A DNA stretch of 64,000 nt. Source: Pseudomonadota bacterium. Its GTDB lineage: Bacteria > Pseudomonadota > Gammaproteobacteria > Burkholderiales > Rhodocyclaceae. Position 1 is the stretch's first letter. Each line of letters opens with the position of its first letter. Under the pieces are notes generated by a model. That model ran no database searches. It had not been told where the DNA came from and saw only the letters and a program-made list of their open reading frames with translations. Both the position numbers and the translations under genes were made by a program. Shown piece after piece: positions 27,396-38,994 of the stretch. Location: positions 62,001 through 126,000 of the forward strand of contig JAFEDJ010000054.1 in the NCBI GenBank assembly GCA_018241685.1, in the 5' to 3' direction.

Positions 27396-27419
27396 CTTTC
27401 GATTTTTTTATATCGAAAG
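27396..27419. promoter_or_regulatory. Inverted repeat just upstream of the diguanylate cyclase gene
   Basis: Arms CTTTCGA and TCGAAAG are separated by a 10-base AT-only spacer, 9 bp before the cyclase ATG. The AT-rich centre suggests an operator or a promoter region rather than a terminator. Confidence 0.35.
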
Positions 27420-27486
27420 TAATAGTAGCGCAGTCCACGGGAGAAATCGGCCTTCCCGCACACCGCGTAACAAGCTGATCCGGAAC

Positions 27487-27500
27487 TTGGGACAGATCAA
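27487..27500 (+). promoter_or_regulatory. FNR/DNR-type box upstream of norE
   Basis: TTGGGACAGATCAA matches the TTGAT-N4-ATCAA consensus at eight of ten positions. Its centre is 41.5 bp before the norE ATG, so if it acts as a class II site the transcript would begin at or next to the start codon. Confidence 0.5.
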
Positions 27501-27534
27501 GGTTTTGCCCCTCTGGCAGGACGACACTGCCGGC

Positions 27535-28125
27535 ATGGACATCGCCCCCGACACTTCCCGCGCCACCCCGGCCGCCGCGCCGCCGGGGGATCTGGCGATC
27601 TGGTTCTTCATCCTCGCCGAGCTGCTCGCCTTCGGCGTGTTCTTCGCCGCCTACGCCTTCGGCCGGGCGCACAACGTCGAGCTGTTCAACGAGATGCAGA
27701 AAACGCTGAACCGCGAAGCCGGGGCCGTCAACACCGTGCTGCTGATCACCGCCAGCTGGTGCGTGGCCCGCGCCGTCGAGGCGGTCGGGCGCAGCCGCCC
27801 GGCCACCGGCGCCCGCTGGCTGCTGGCCGGCATCGCCTGCGGCGGCGGCTTTCTGGTGGTGAAGGGTTTCGAGTACGCCGACAAGTTCAGCGCCGGCATC
27901 AACCTGTCCACCAACACCTTCTACATGTTCTACCTGTCGCTGACCTTCTTCCACTTCATGCACGTGATCCTCGGCCTGGTGATCCTCGTCGCGCTGTGGG
28001 TGAAGACCCGCCAGGGCGCCTACGGCCCGGCCGACATGAACGGCATCGAGAGCGGCGCAGCCTACTGGCACATGGTGGATCTGGTGTGGATCGTCCTCTT
28101 CCCCCTGGTCTATGTGATGCGATGA
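27535..28125 (+). CDS. norE: NorE-like cytochrome c oxidase subunit III family protein
   Basis: A 196-residue inner-membrane protein with about five helices. It shows the COX3-like features LAIWFFILAELLAFGVFF near the start and FFHFMHVILGLVILVALW plus AAYWHMVDLVWIVLFPLVY near the end. NorE is an accessory factor of the cytochrome c-dependent NO reductase; it improves activity but is not catalytic. No strong ribosome-binding site precedes the ATG at 27535. It overlaps norF by four bases and is the first gene of norEFQ. Confidence 0.85.
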   Translation: MDIAPDTSRATPAAAPPGDLAIWFFILAELLAFGVFFAAYAFGRAHNVELFNEMQKTLNREAGAVNTVLLITASWCVARAVEAVGRSRPATGARWLLAGIACGGGFLVVKGFEYADKFSAGINLSTNTFYMFYLSLTFFHFMHVILGLVILVALWVKTRQGAYGPADMNGIESGAAYWHMVDLVWIVLFPLVYVMR

Positions 28126-28394
28126 ACACCCGTCACCTCAACACCGTCTGGGTCGTGCTGATGCTCGCCACGCTGGCGACGCTGGGTATCGGCGAGTTCG
28201 GCGCCCGCTTCGGGCTCACCGGCCCGCTGGCGATGGCTGCACTGCTGGCCATCTGCTTCGTCAAGGGCCGCCTCGTGGCGCTCGACTTCATGGGTCTGCG
28301 CGGGGTCAAATTCTTCTGGCGCAGCCTGCTGCTCGGCTGGCTGCTGCTCGTCTCGGCGCTGATCGCCATCGCCTACTGGATCGCCCTCAAATGA
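28122..28394 (+). CDS. norF: NorF-like small membrane protein (COX subunit IV family)
   Basis: A 90-residue protein with three hydrophobic helices, one containing LDFMGLRGVKFFWRSLLLGW, typical of the small COX4-like/NorF proteins paired with NorE. It overlaps both norE and norQ by four bases (ATGA), so the three are translationally coupled. The function is accessory to NO reductase and inferred from context. Confidence 0.78.
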   Translation: MNTRHLNTVWVVLMLATLATLGIGEFGARFGLTGPLAMAALLAICFVKGRLVALDFMGLRGVKFFWRSLLLGWLLLVSALIAIAYWIALK

Positions 28395-29188
28395 ACGCAC
28401 CGCTGCCCACCGAAATCCCCTTCTACGAAGCCGCCGGCAACGAGATCACGGTCTTCGAGCAAGCCTGGAAGAACCGCCTGCCGCTGCTCATCAAGGGCCC
28501 CACCGGCGTCGGCAAGACCCGCTTCGTGGCCCACATGGCCGCCCGCCTGGGCCTGCCGCTGTACACCGTGGCCTGCCACGACGACCTCACCGCCGCCGAC
28601 CTGGTCGGCCGCCACCTGCTCGGCGACGGGCAGACGGTGTGGTGCGACGGGCCGCTGACCCGCGCGGTGCGCGAAGGCGGCATCTGCTACCTGGACGAAG
28701 TGGTGGAAGCCCGCCGCGACACCACGGTGGTGATCCACCCGCTGGCCGACGACCGCCGCACGCTGCCCATCGAGCGCACCGGCGAAGTGCTGCACGCGCC
28801 GGAGCGCTTCATGCTGGTGATGTCCTACAACCCGGGCTACCAGAACTTCCTCAAGGGCCTCAAGCCGTCCACCCGCCAGCGTTTCGTCAGCCTGCGCTTC
28901 GACTTCCCGGCGGCCAGCCGCGAGGAGACCATCCTCGTCGGCGAGACCGCCTGCGACCCGCTGCTGGCCCGCCAGCTCGTCTCCATCGCCCAGCGCCTGC
29001 GCAGCCTGAAGGACGTGGACCTGGAAGAAGTGGTATCGACGCGCCTGCTGGTCTACGCCGCCAAGCTGGTCAAGGTCGGCCTCGACCCGGTGGACGCCTG
29101 CCGCTCGGCGCTGGTGGAAAGCCTCACCGACGACGAGGACGTGGCGGACGCGCTGCTCGAAGTGGTCAAAGCTACCTTCGGACGCTGA
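28391..29188 (+). CDS. norQ: NorQ/CbbQ-family MoxR-type AAA+ ATPase
   Basis: A 265-residue ATPase with Walker A GPTGVGKT (residues 35-42), Walker B GICYLDEVVEAR, and sensor motif MSYNPGYQNFLKGLKPSTRQRF, which is diagnostic of the NorQ/CbbQ group. It remodels NO reductase, probably for non-haem iron insertion into NorB, together with the VWA protein NorD. norD is not present downstream, where a TRIC protein gene stands on the opposite strand, so the partner must lie outside the window. Confidence 0.92.
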   Translation: MNAPLPTEIPFYEAAGNEITVFEQAWKNRLPLLIKGPTGVGKTRFVAHMAARLGLPLYTVACHDDLTAADLVGRHLLGDGQTVWCDGPLTRAVREGGICYLDEVVEARRDTTVVIHPLADDRRTLPIERTGEVLHAPERFMLVMSYNPGYQNFLKGLKPSTRQRFVSLRFDFPAASREETILVGETACDPLLARQLVSIAQRLRSLKDVDLEEVVSTRLLVYAAKLVKVGLDPVDACRSALVESLTDDEDVADALLEVVKATFGR

Positions 29189-29270
29189 GCCCCCGCTCGC
29201 GGGCTCGCCGTGACGGTGGACGAGCACGCAAAAATACTTCGCCTTCGACGCGCCGGCCGCGGCACGCCGG

Positions 29271-29906
29271 CTAGCCGCCCTTCTCCGGCGGCCAGGCGGG
29301 AATCCTCCAGCCCCGGCCGACGGCCAGCAGGCGCAAGCCGGTGATGGTGCAGATGCCGGTCAGCGTGGATAGCTGCGGCGCCACGTCCAGCGCATGCAGG
29401 CCGAGGAACAGGCCGCAGCCGATGAAGGCGCACAGCGTGTACGGCCGGTGGTCGTGGAAGACCTTCGGAATCTCGTTGCACAACACGTCCCGCAGCACCC
29501 CGCCGAACACCGCGGTGATGGCGCCCATCAACACCGCGACGATGCCTGGCATGCCGGCCGCCAGCGCCACCGACGCGCCGGAAATGGCGAACAGGCCCAG
29601 CCCGCAGGCATCGGCGGCCTCCATCAGGGTGTCGGTCAGCTGCAGCCGCCGGGCGCGCAGCAGCAGCGGCGTGATCAGCGTCATCCCCAGCACCAGCCAC
29701 ACGTATTCCTGATGCTGCACCCAGAACAGCGGGCGGCGGTCGAGCAGGATGTCGCGCAGCGTGCCGCCACCGAAAGCGCTGACGAAGGTCACCGAGAACA
29801 CGCCGATGACGTCCATGCGCTTGCGGGTGGCCTCGATGAGGCCCGACAGCGCAAAGGCGATGGTCGCGGCGATTTCGATGGCGGTAAGGAGGAGTTCGAT
29901 CTTCAT
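29271..29906 (-). CDS. TRIC/UPF0126-family membrane protein
   Basis: A 211-residue protein with seven hydrophobic helices arranged as two UPF0126 repeats. Each carries a Gly-rich FGGG-L-RD motif (SAFGGGTLRDILLDRRP and TAVFGGVLRDVLCNEIP). Bacterial relatives form trimeric monovalent cation channels. The start at 29906 follows GGAGTTCGATCTTC-like spacing and gives MKIELLLTAIE. It is transcribed convergently with norQ and downstream of metH on the same strand. Confidence 0.9.
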   Translation of the reverse strand: MKIELLLTAIEIAATIAFALSGLIEATRKRMDVIGVFSVTFVSAFGGGTLRDILLDRRPLFWVQHQEYVWLVLGMTLITPLLLRARRLQLTDTLMEAADACGLGLFAISGASVALAAGMPGIVAVLMGAITAVFGGVLRDVLCNEIPKVFHDHRPYTLCAFIGCGLFLGLHALDVAPQLSTLTGICTITGLRLLAVGRGWRIPAWPPEKGG

Positions 29907-29946
29907 GGTGGAAACGGGGCGTCTGTACCGGCCCCCTGAAAAGCGC

Positions 29947-29970
29947 GGAGGGCGGCCGCAGCCGCCCTCC
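29947..29970 (-). terminator. Terminator after metH
   Basis: A 10-bp perfect stem (GGAGGGCGGC and its complement, loop CGCA) is followed on the minus strand by GCGCTTTTC. It lies 30 bp after the metH stop. Confidence 0.72.
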
Positions 29971-29999
29971 AATCTAGACCGTTTTACACGGCCGGCGTA

Positions 30000-33701
<3,702 letters not shown>

Positions 33702-33795
33702 GGATCTACCTCGGTACGGATTTGTCAGCCGGGAGGGACGCGCGCTGCAGCGGCACAAAAGCGAACGGCGCGGCAAACCCGGCTGGAAGGTTTGC

Positions 33796-33860
33796 GAGCG
33801 CCGTTGATGATTGCCGAGCCTGGCCCACGGGTTTCGCAGGTCGCAACGCTCCTCGGCAAG
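33796..33860 (-). promoter_or_regulatory. SAH (S-adenosylhomocysteine) riboswitch in the metH leader
   Basis: The minus strand carries the conserved blocks of this aptamer in order: GCCGAGGAGCGTTGCGACC, GGGCCAGGCTCGGC and CAACGGCGCTC. GAGCG pairs with CGCTC (P1), and GCCGAG can pair with CTCGGC. SAH riboswitches are ON switches found before metH and ahcY in beta- and gammaproteobacteria, so rising SAH should favour MetH synthesis. A GCAAACC/GGTTTGC hairpin (33773-33795) follows directly and may be part of the expression platform. The RNA ends about 95 bases before the metH start. Confidence 0.9.
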
Positions 33861-33909
33861 GGGCGGATTTTACGGGGTTTTCAGTCCATCTGCCAAGATC
33901 GGGCAGCGT

Positions 33910-34149
33910 TCAGGCGGCGACCGCGGCGAGCAATTCGCGGGCGTCATCCCGCCACCAGCCGAGAGCCGCGTAGAAGCCTTCCCACACGCAGCCGTTGCAG
34001 CCACGTCCGCAGCAGGTGGTCGGCGCGGGTGGCGGATTGCGATGTGCCAGCCCGGCCGCGTCCAGCAGGCCACGGATAGCGGCAATCTGCGCCTCGGCCT
34101 CGGCAAGGTCGGCGGGACGAGAGATGAAGGGATCGACAAACGCAGTCAT
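33910..34149 (-). CDS. Small Cys-rich oxidoreductase-like domain protein
   Basis: A 79-residue protein whose C-terminal half, PPPAPTTCCGRGCNGCVWEGFY, matches the oxidoreductase-like N-terminal domain family found alone in many proteobacteria. Four cysteines (CC, C, C) could bind a metal or take part in redox chemistry; the function is unknown. The N-terminal half is a short amphipathic helix. The ATG at 34149 is preferred over an in-frame start 15 codons upstream. It lies upstream of metH on the same strand. Confidence 0.75.
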   Translation of the reverse strand: MTAFVDPFISRPADLAEAEAQIAAIRGLLDAAGLAHRNPPPAPTTCCGRGCNGCVWEGFYAALGWWRDDARELLAAVAA

Positions 34150-34256
34150 GGCGGCATCTCCAGCGGCGGGGGCCGCGACGATAACACGGCCCAATGCAGG
34201 GATGCAGCGGACACTTTTGAACGCTCGGCCTAATGCGACGGGAGGATAATGCCGTC

Positions 34257-35690
34257 ATGTCCGCCCCGCTCCCTCCCTGGCTCGAAGCCTTCCGCGCCCA
34301 GCTCGGCGCAGAGCTCGTCGAAACCCATATCTCCTGGCTGCTGCTGGCCGACGGCTTCGCATGGAAGCTGAAGAAGCCGATCACCCTGCCCTTCCTCGAC
34401 TACGGTTCGGCGGCGCGCCGGCACTTCTTCTGCCAGGAGGAGCTGCGCCTCAACCGGCGCTTCGCGCCCGAGCTCTACCTGGGCCTGGAGGCGGTCGGCG
34501 ACAGCGGGGAATGGGCGGTCAAGATGCGCCGCTTCGCCGAGAGCCAGCGCCTCGACCACGTCTGTGCCCGCGGCGCGCTGACGCCGGCGCACCTGTCGGC
34601 CCTCGCCCGCGTCGTGCACGCCTTCCACCGCGCCGCAGCAACGGCCCCCGCCGCCAGCCGCTTCGGCGAACCGGAGCAGATCCGCACGCCGGCCATCGAC
34701 AACTTCACCGCGATCCGCGGCTTGCGGCCGGATGCGGCGCCACGCCTCGAGCGCCTGGAAGCGTGGACCGAAACCGAATTCGCGCGCATCGCCCCACGGA
34801 TGGCGGCCCGCAAGGCCGCCGGCGGCATCCGCGAATGCCATGGCGACCTGCACTTGGGCAACCTGGTGCTGCTGCACGGCGAGGTGATCCCTTTCGACTG
34901 CATCGAGTTCAATGACGACTTCCGCTGGATCGACGTGGCCTCCGAGCTGGCCTTCACCTACGTGGACCTGCTCGACCACCGCCGGCCCGACCTGGCCGTC
35001 TGGCTGCTCAATGAATGGCTGACCGAGTCCGGCGATTTCGACGCCGTGCCGGTGCTGCGCTTCTACGCGGTGTACAAGGCAATGGTCCGCGCCAAGGTGG
35101 CCGCTTTCGCCGGCCAGCCGGACACCACCGATGACTACCTGGCCCAGGCCGCACGCCTGACTGCGCCTACGCGTCCGCGACTGGTGATCACCCACGGCCT
35201 GTCCGGCTCCGGAAAGAGCAGCCTCAGCGCCGAGTTGCTGCGCGCCGACCCCCACGCCGCCACGCTGCGCCTGCGCTCCGACGTGGAACGCAAGCGCCTG
35301 TACGGACTACCGCCGCTGGCCAGCAGCCGTTCCTGCGTGGCCGGCGGCATCTATACACCGGAAGCGACCCGCCGCACCTATGCGCGCCTGACCGAAGTGG
35401 CCGGCCAAATACTGGATGCCGGCTGGTCGGTGATCGTCGACGCGGCCTTCCTCCAGCGTGACGAGCGCAGATCCTTCGCCGAACTGGCCCAGCGGCATGG
35501 CGCCGATTTCGCGATTCTCGCCTGCACGGCGCCGCTTGACGAGCTGCGCAGCCGCTTGCGGGCCCGTCGCAACGACCCTTCCGAAGCCACCGTCGAAGTG
35601 CTCGAACGGCAGCTGGAGTGGATCGAGGAACTGGATACGGACGAACAGGCCCACGTCATCCCGCCGCCTCAGCGCAGGGAGCCGACGTAA
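34257..35690 (+). CDS. APH-like kinase fused to P-loop kinase (COG2187/COG0645 type)
   Basis: A 477-residue two-domain protein. The N-terminal aminoglycoside-phosphotransferase-like part (about 1-310) has HGDLHLGNLVLL with the catalytic Asp/Asn, then FDCIEFND. The C-terminal zeta-toxin/AAA_33-like P-loop domain (about 315-475) has THGLSGSGKSS and LRLRSDVERKRLYG. Such fusions are widespread and uncharacterised; a small-molecule kinase is the usual guess. GGAGG lies 11 bases before the ATG at 34257. Its 3' end overlaps the convergent downstream gene by 22 bp. Confidence 0.87.
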   Translation: MSAPLPPWLEAFRAQLGAELVETHISWLLLADGFAWKLKKPITLPFLDYGSAARRHFFCQEELRLNRRFAPELYLGLEAVGDSGEWAVKMRRFAESQRLDHVCARGALTPAHLSALARVVHAFHRAAATAPAASRFGEPEQIRTPAIDNFTAIRGLRPDAAPRLERLEAWTETEFARIAPRMAARKAAGGIRECHGDLHLGNLVLLHGEVIPFDCIEFNDDFRWIDVASELAFTYVDLLDHRRPDLAVWLLNEWLTESGDFDAVPVLRFYAVYKAMVRAKVAAFAGQPDTTDDYLAQAARLTAPTRPRLVITHGLSGSGKSSLSAELLRADPHAATLRLRSDVERKRLYGLPPLASSRSCVAGGIYTPEATRRTYARLTEVAGQILDAGWSVIVDAAFLQRDERRSFAELAQRHGADFAILACTAPLDELRSRLRARRNDPSEATVEVLERQLEWIEELDTDEQAHVIPPPQRREPT

Positions 35691-35992
35691 CGCTCGGTCG
35701 GGTGGGTGGAGTTGGGGCGCGATGAGCGCAGCCGCTCGAGGAGACCCCGGGCCACCCGATCATTGGCCGCGTCGCCATCGACCGACGTCTCTTCCAGCTC
35801 CATGGCGGCTGTCAGCCGCTCAGCCAGGTCGGTCAATTCGGCATTGCCGGCCTCCCGGGCCAGGCGCACGATCTCCCGCGCGTAGTCCTTGTTCACCCGC
35901 ATGTATTCCACATCGGTGATACGGTTGCTGACCCTGCGCATCAGCAGGTGGATGCGGCCCATCAGGCCGTAAATGACGGTATCGGACTCCAT
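35669..35992 (-). CDS. Hypothetical helical protein downstream of amtB
   Basis: A 107-residue protein predicted to be almost all helical and soluble (RIHLLMRRVSNRITDVEYMRVNKDYAREIVRLAREAG split over two helices). I recognise no family. It follows amtB after 36 bp on the same strand and ends inside the 3' end of the convergent kinase-fusion gene. It may be co-transcribed with amtB under nitrogen control; that is inference. It is not a PII protein: the TxY-loop and length do not fit. Confidence 0.65.
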   Translation of the reverse strand: MESDTVIYGLMGRIHLLMRRVSNRITDVEYMRVNKDYAREIVRLAREAGNAELTDLAERLTAAMELEETSVDGDAANDRVARGLLERLRSSRPNSTHPTERYVGSLR

Positions 35993-36028
35993 AGCGATTC
36001 CTTTCCGGTTCCGTTGAAAATCAGTTGA

Positions 36029-37330
36029 TCAGGCGTGGCTGATGGTTTCACCATGCTCGACGAGGTCGAGGCCTTCCGCCTCGGTACGCTCGTCCACCCG
36101 CAGGCCCACCAGGCGGTCGATGAGCTGCAGCACGCAAAAGGTGGCACCGCCGCTATAAACCAGGGTGGCGGCAATGCCCGCCAGCTGGGCCAGCAGGTTG
36201 CCCCGCACACCGCCGATGGCCGGTGAGGCCAGCCAGCCGGTCAGCAGCGCACCGAGAATGCCGCCGACCCCGTGGATGCCGAAGGCGTCCAGCGCGTCGT
36301 CGTAGCCGAGCATGCGTTTCAGCGCGGTGGCACCCAGGTAGCAGCCGACACCGGCAACGAAGCCGATCAGCAGCGCCGCCTGCGGCGTGACATAGCCGGA
36401 GGCCGGCGTCACCGCGACCAGCCCGCCGACTGCACCGGACACCAAGCCGAGGGCACTCGGCCGGCCGCGCATCAGCCACTCGGCGCCCATCCAGGACACC
36501 GCAGCAGTCGCCGCCGCCAGCTGGGTGACCAGCATCGCCATGCCAGCCCGGCTGTCCGCAGCCAGCGCCGAACCGGCGTTGAAGCCGAACCAGCCGACCC
36601 ACAGCAAGGCCGCGCCAGTCAGCGTCAGGGCCAGGTTGTAGGGCGTCATGGCCTGCCGGCCGAAACCGTCCCGCGGCCCCAGCACCAGTGCACAGACAAG
36701 GCCGGCCACGCCCGCGTTGATGTGCACCACGGTGCCGCCGGCGTAATCGAGCGCCCCCAGCTTCGCCAGCCAGCCGCCCGGCTCCCACACCCAGTGGGCC
36801 ACCGGCGCATACACCAGCACCGACCACAGGGCAGCGAACAACAGAACTGCCGAGAACTTCATGCGCTCAGCAAAGGCACCCGGCACCAGCGCAGTGGTGA
36901 TGATCGCGAAGCTGAGCTGGAACATCGCGAACACGGATTCGGGGATGCCCGCGCCATCGATGCCAGCCTGGCCATCCAGTTGCAGGCCGTCGAGGAACAG
37001 CCGGTCGAGCCCGCCCAGCCAGGCCGAACCGGGGCGCAGGGCCAGACTGTAGCCGACGAGGCTCCAGGTCAGCGTCACCACCCCAGCGATCGCCACGCTC
37101 TGGCTCATGGTGGACAGCACGTTGCGGCGCCGGACCATGCCGCCGTAGAACAGCGCGACGCCGGGCAGCGTCATCAGCAGCACGAGGGTACTGGCGGTCA
37201 GCATCCAGGCGGTGTTGCCGCCATCCGGGTGGGCCGGAGCTGCAGCCAGCGCGACATCGGAAAACAGTGACCAGAGAAATGGCGCCGCAGCAAGGCGGGC
37301 CAGAACAGGCAAGGCAGGACTCTTCGGCAT
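36029..37330 (-). CDS. amtB: Ammonium transporter (Amt/MEP/Rh family)
   Basis: A 433-residue channel-like protein with an N-terminal signal-like helix and eleven membrane helices. It has FYGGMVRRRNVLSTM near helix 2, AGGTVVHINAGVAGL with the first pore His, and DAFGIHGVGGILGALLTG with the second His. It moves ammonium across the inner membrane. The start at 37330 gives MPKSPAL; a longer reading to 37378 would begin inside the promoter. It has a sigma-54 promoter and an NtrC site upstream, indicating induction under nitrogen limitation. The usual partner glnK is not adjacent. Confidence 0.93.
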   Translation of the reverse strand: MPKSPALPVLARLAAAPFLWSLFSDVALAAAPAHPDGGNTAWMLTASTLVLLMTLPGVALFYGGMVRRRNVLSTMSQSVAIAGVVTLTWSLVGYSLALRPGSAWLGGLDRLFLDGLQLDGQAGIDGAGIPESVFAMFQLSFAIITTALVPGAFAERMKFSAVLLFAALWSVLVYAPVAHWVWEPGGWLAKLGALDYAGGTVVHINAGVAGLVCALVLGPRDGFGRQAMTPYNLALTLTGAALLWVGWFGFNAGSALAADSRAGMAMLVTQLAAATAAVSWMGAEWLMRGRPSALGLVSGAVGGLVAVTPASGYVTPQAALLIGFVAGVGCYLGATALKRMLGYDDALDAFGIHGVGGILGALLTGWLASPAIGGVRGNLLAQLAGIAATLVYSGGATFCVLQLIDRLVGLRVDERTEAEGLDLVEHGETISHA

Positions 37331-37380
37331 GAGCACTTTCGGCAGACGGACCGCGCACGGGGCGGCATATGTGCACATGC

Positions 37381-37396
37381 AGCAAATCCTGTGCCG
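37381..37396 (-). promoter_or_regulatory. Sigma-54 promoter of amtB
   Basis: Read on the minus strand, CGGCACAGGATTTGCT matches the -24/-12 consensus TGGCACG-N4-TTGCW with the invariant GG and GC correctly spaced. It lies 50 bp before the amtB ATG. Confidence 0.85.
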
Positions 37397-37467
37397 GGCC
37401 GGATCGGCCGGAAAGCCCGTGTTTTCGCTCGTCTTGCGCCCCTGGATGGCTCACTCATCCGACATGG

Positions 37468-37484
37468 AGCACCGGCCTGGTGCA
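37468..37484. promoter_or_regulatory. NtrC-binding site upstream of amtB
   Basis: The perfect dyad GCACC-GGCCT-GGTGC (consensus GCACC-N5-GGTGC) is centred about 107 bp upstream of the predicted sigma-54 start site, a usual enhancer distance. Confidence 0.85.
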
Positions 37485-37530
37485 AGCCGCTGGCATCGGA
37501 TCGTCGCCACCCCGGAATGGGCACCCCCAA

Positions 37531-37566
37531 ATGGACAAAGCCCGGCCGGAGCCGGGCTTTGTCCAT
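37531..37566 (-). terminator. Terminator after norB
   Basis: A 16-bp perfect stem (arms 37531-37546 and 37551-37566) has a 4-base loop and begins 22 bp after the norB stop. The arms end in ATGGACAAAG and its complement, so the T-rich side is inside the stem. It also insulates norB from the amtB promoter region. Confidence 0.85.
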
Positions 37567-37588
37567 CAGTACATCAGGAAGCGAAGGA

Positions 37589-38968
37589 TCAGGCCGCCTT
37601 GGCCTTCTCGCTGCCGCCGACGAAGAAGCTGAGGATGTACATCAGCAGGCCGATCAGGAAGATCACGCCGGTACCTTCACGCAGCCAGTAGAAGATCGAG
37701 ATCTGATCCTGGGCTGCCATGAAGGGGATCGGGGTGCTGCTGTAGCGCTGCAGCCACACCTGCAGGATGCCCGCGGCAGTCAGGAACAGGGTGATGAACA
37801 CCATCGCGATGGTCATCAACCAGAACGACCACATCTCCAGCACCTGGGAACGCTCGCTGTTGGCGGCACGGCCGCGCAGGATCGGCATCGCGTAACTGAT
37901 GATGGTGATCACCACCATCGCGTAGGCGCCGTAGAAGGCCATGTGACCGTGAGCCGCGGTGATCTGCGTGCCGTGGGTGTAGTAGTTCACCGGAGCCAGG
38001 GTGTGCAGGAAGCCCCACACGCCGGCGCCGAGGAAGGACATCACGCCGGTGCCCAGGGCCCACAGGGTGGCGGCCTTGTTGGGGTGCTCGCGGCGGCGGC
38101 GGTTCACCATATTGAAGGCGAAGACGGTCATCGCGAAGAACGGGATCGGCTCCAGCGCGGAGAACACGGAACCCCACCACTGCCAGTATTCCGGCGTACC
38201 GATCCAGAAGTAGTGGTGACCCGTACCGATGATGCCGGTGATCAGGGTCAGGGTGATGATCACGTACAGCCACTTCTCGATCACTTCGCGGTCGACACCG
38301 GTCACCTTGATCAGCACGAAGGCCAGCAGGGAGCCGAGGATCAGTTCCCAGACGCCTTCGACCCAAAGGTGCACGACCCACCACCAGAAGTACTTGTCGA
38401 GCACCAGGTTGGACGGGTTGTAGAAGGAGAACAGGAAGAACACCGCCAGGCCCCACAGCCCCATCATCAGCACCAGGCTGATCGAGGTCTTGCGGCCCTT
38501 CAACATGGTCATCGTGAGGTTGAACAGGAACACCAGGGCCACGACAACAATGCCGACCTTGGTAATCAACGGTTGTTCAAGGAACTCCCGCCCCATCGTC
38601 TCGAGGATGTCGTTACCCGTCAGGTGCGCCAGCGTGGCGTACGGCACCAGCAGATAGCCCAGAATGGTGGCAGCCCCGGCGACGAGGAAGACCCAGAACA
38701 TCGCAATCGCCAGCTTCGGCGAATACAGCTCGGTCTCGGTTTCCTCCGGGATCATGTAATAAGCCGCGCCCATGAAGCCGAACAGCAGCCAGACGATCAG
38801 CAGGTTGGTGTGGACCATCCGGGCCACGTTGAACGGGATGGCGGGAAACAGGAAGTCCCCGATGACGTACTGCAGACCCATGATCAGGCCGAACAGCACC
38901 TGACCGAGGAACAACCCGATGGCCGCGATGAAGTAGGGCTTCGCGACCGACTGGGAGGAATATTGCAT
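37589..38968 (-). CDS. norB: Nitric oxide reductase subunit B (cytochrome c-dependent)
   Basis: Catalytic haem-copper-type subunit, 459 residues and about twelve helices. It reduces two NO to N2O in the inner membrane. Diagnostic segments are RMVHTNLLIVWLLFGFMGAAYY (haem ligand His), WWWVVHLWVEGVWELILGS (Fe-B His and Glu), GTGHHYFWIGTPEYWQWWGS (paired His) and HGHMAFYGAYAMVV. The length fits the NorC-dependent form, not the longer quinol NorZ. The ATG at 38968 follows GGAGGAATATTGC-like spacing; the reading from 39019 was rejected. It lies 26 bp after norC. Confidence 0.97.
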   Translation of the reverse strand: MQYSSQSVAKPYFIAAIGLFLGQVLFGLIMGLQYVIGDFLFPAIPFNVARMVHTNLLIVWLLFGFMGAAYYMIPEETETELYSPKLAIAMFWVFLVAGAATILGYLLVPYATLAHLTGNDILETMGREFLEQPLITKVGIVVVALVFLFNLTMTMLKGRKTSISLVLMMGLWGLAVFFLFSFYNPSNLVLDKYFWWWVVHLWVEGVWELILGSLLAFVLIKVTGVDREVIEKWLYVIITLTLITGIIGTGHHYFWIGTPEYWQWWGSVFSALEPIPFFAMTVFAFNMVNRRRREHPNKAATLWALGTGVMSFLGAGVWGFLHTLAPVNYYTHGTQITAAHGHMAFYGAYAMVVITIISYAMPILRGRAANSERSQVLEMWSFWLMTIAMVFITLFLTAAGILQVWLQRYSSTPIPFMAAQDQISIFYWLREGTGVIFLIGLLMYILSFFVGGSEKAKAA

Positions 38969-38994
38969 GGTGATGGCTCCTTTCAGATCGGCGA

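Noticed and set aside
37331..37378. Longer N-terminus for the ammonium transporter
   Set aside because: It would place the start codon at the sigma-54 start site; the shorter ATG is consistent with the promoter and the signal-like helix.
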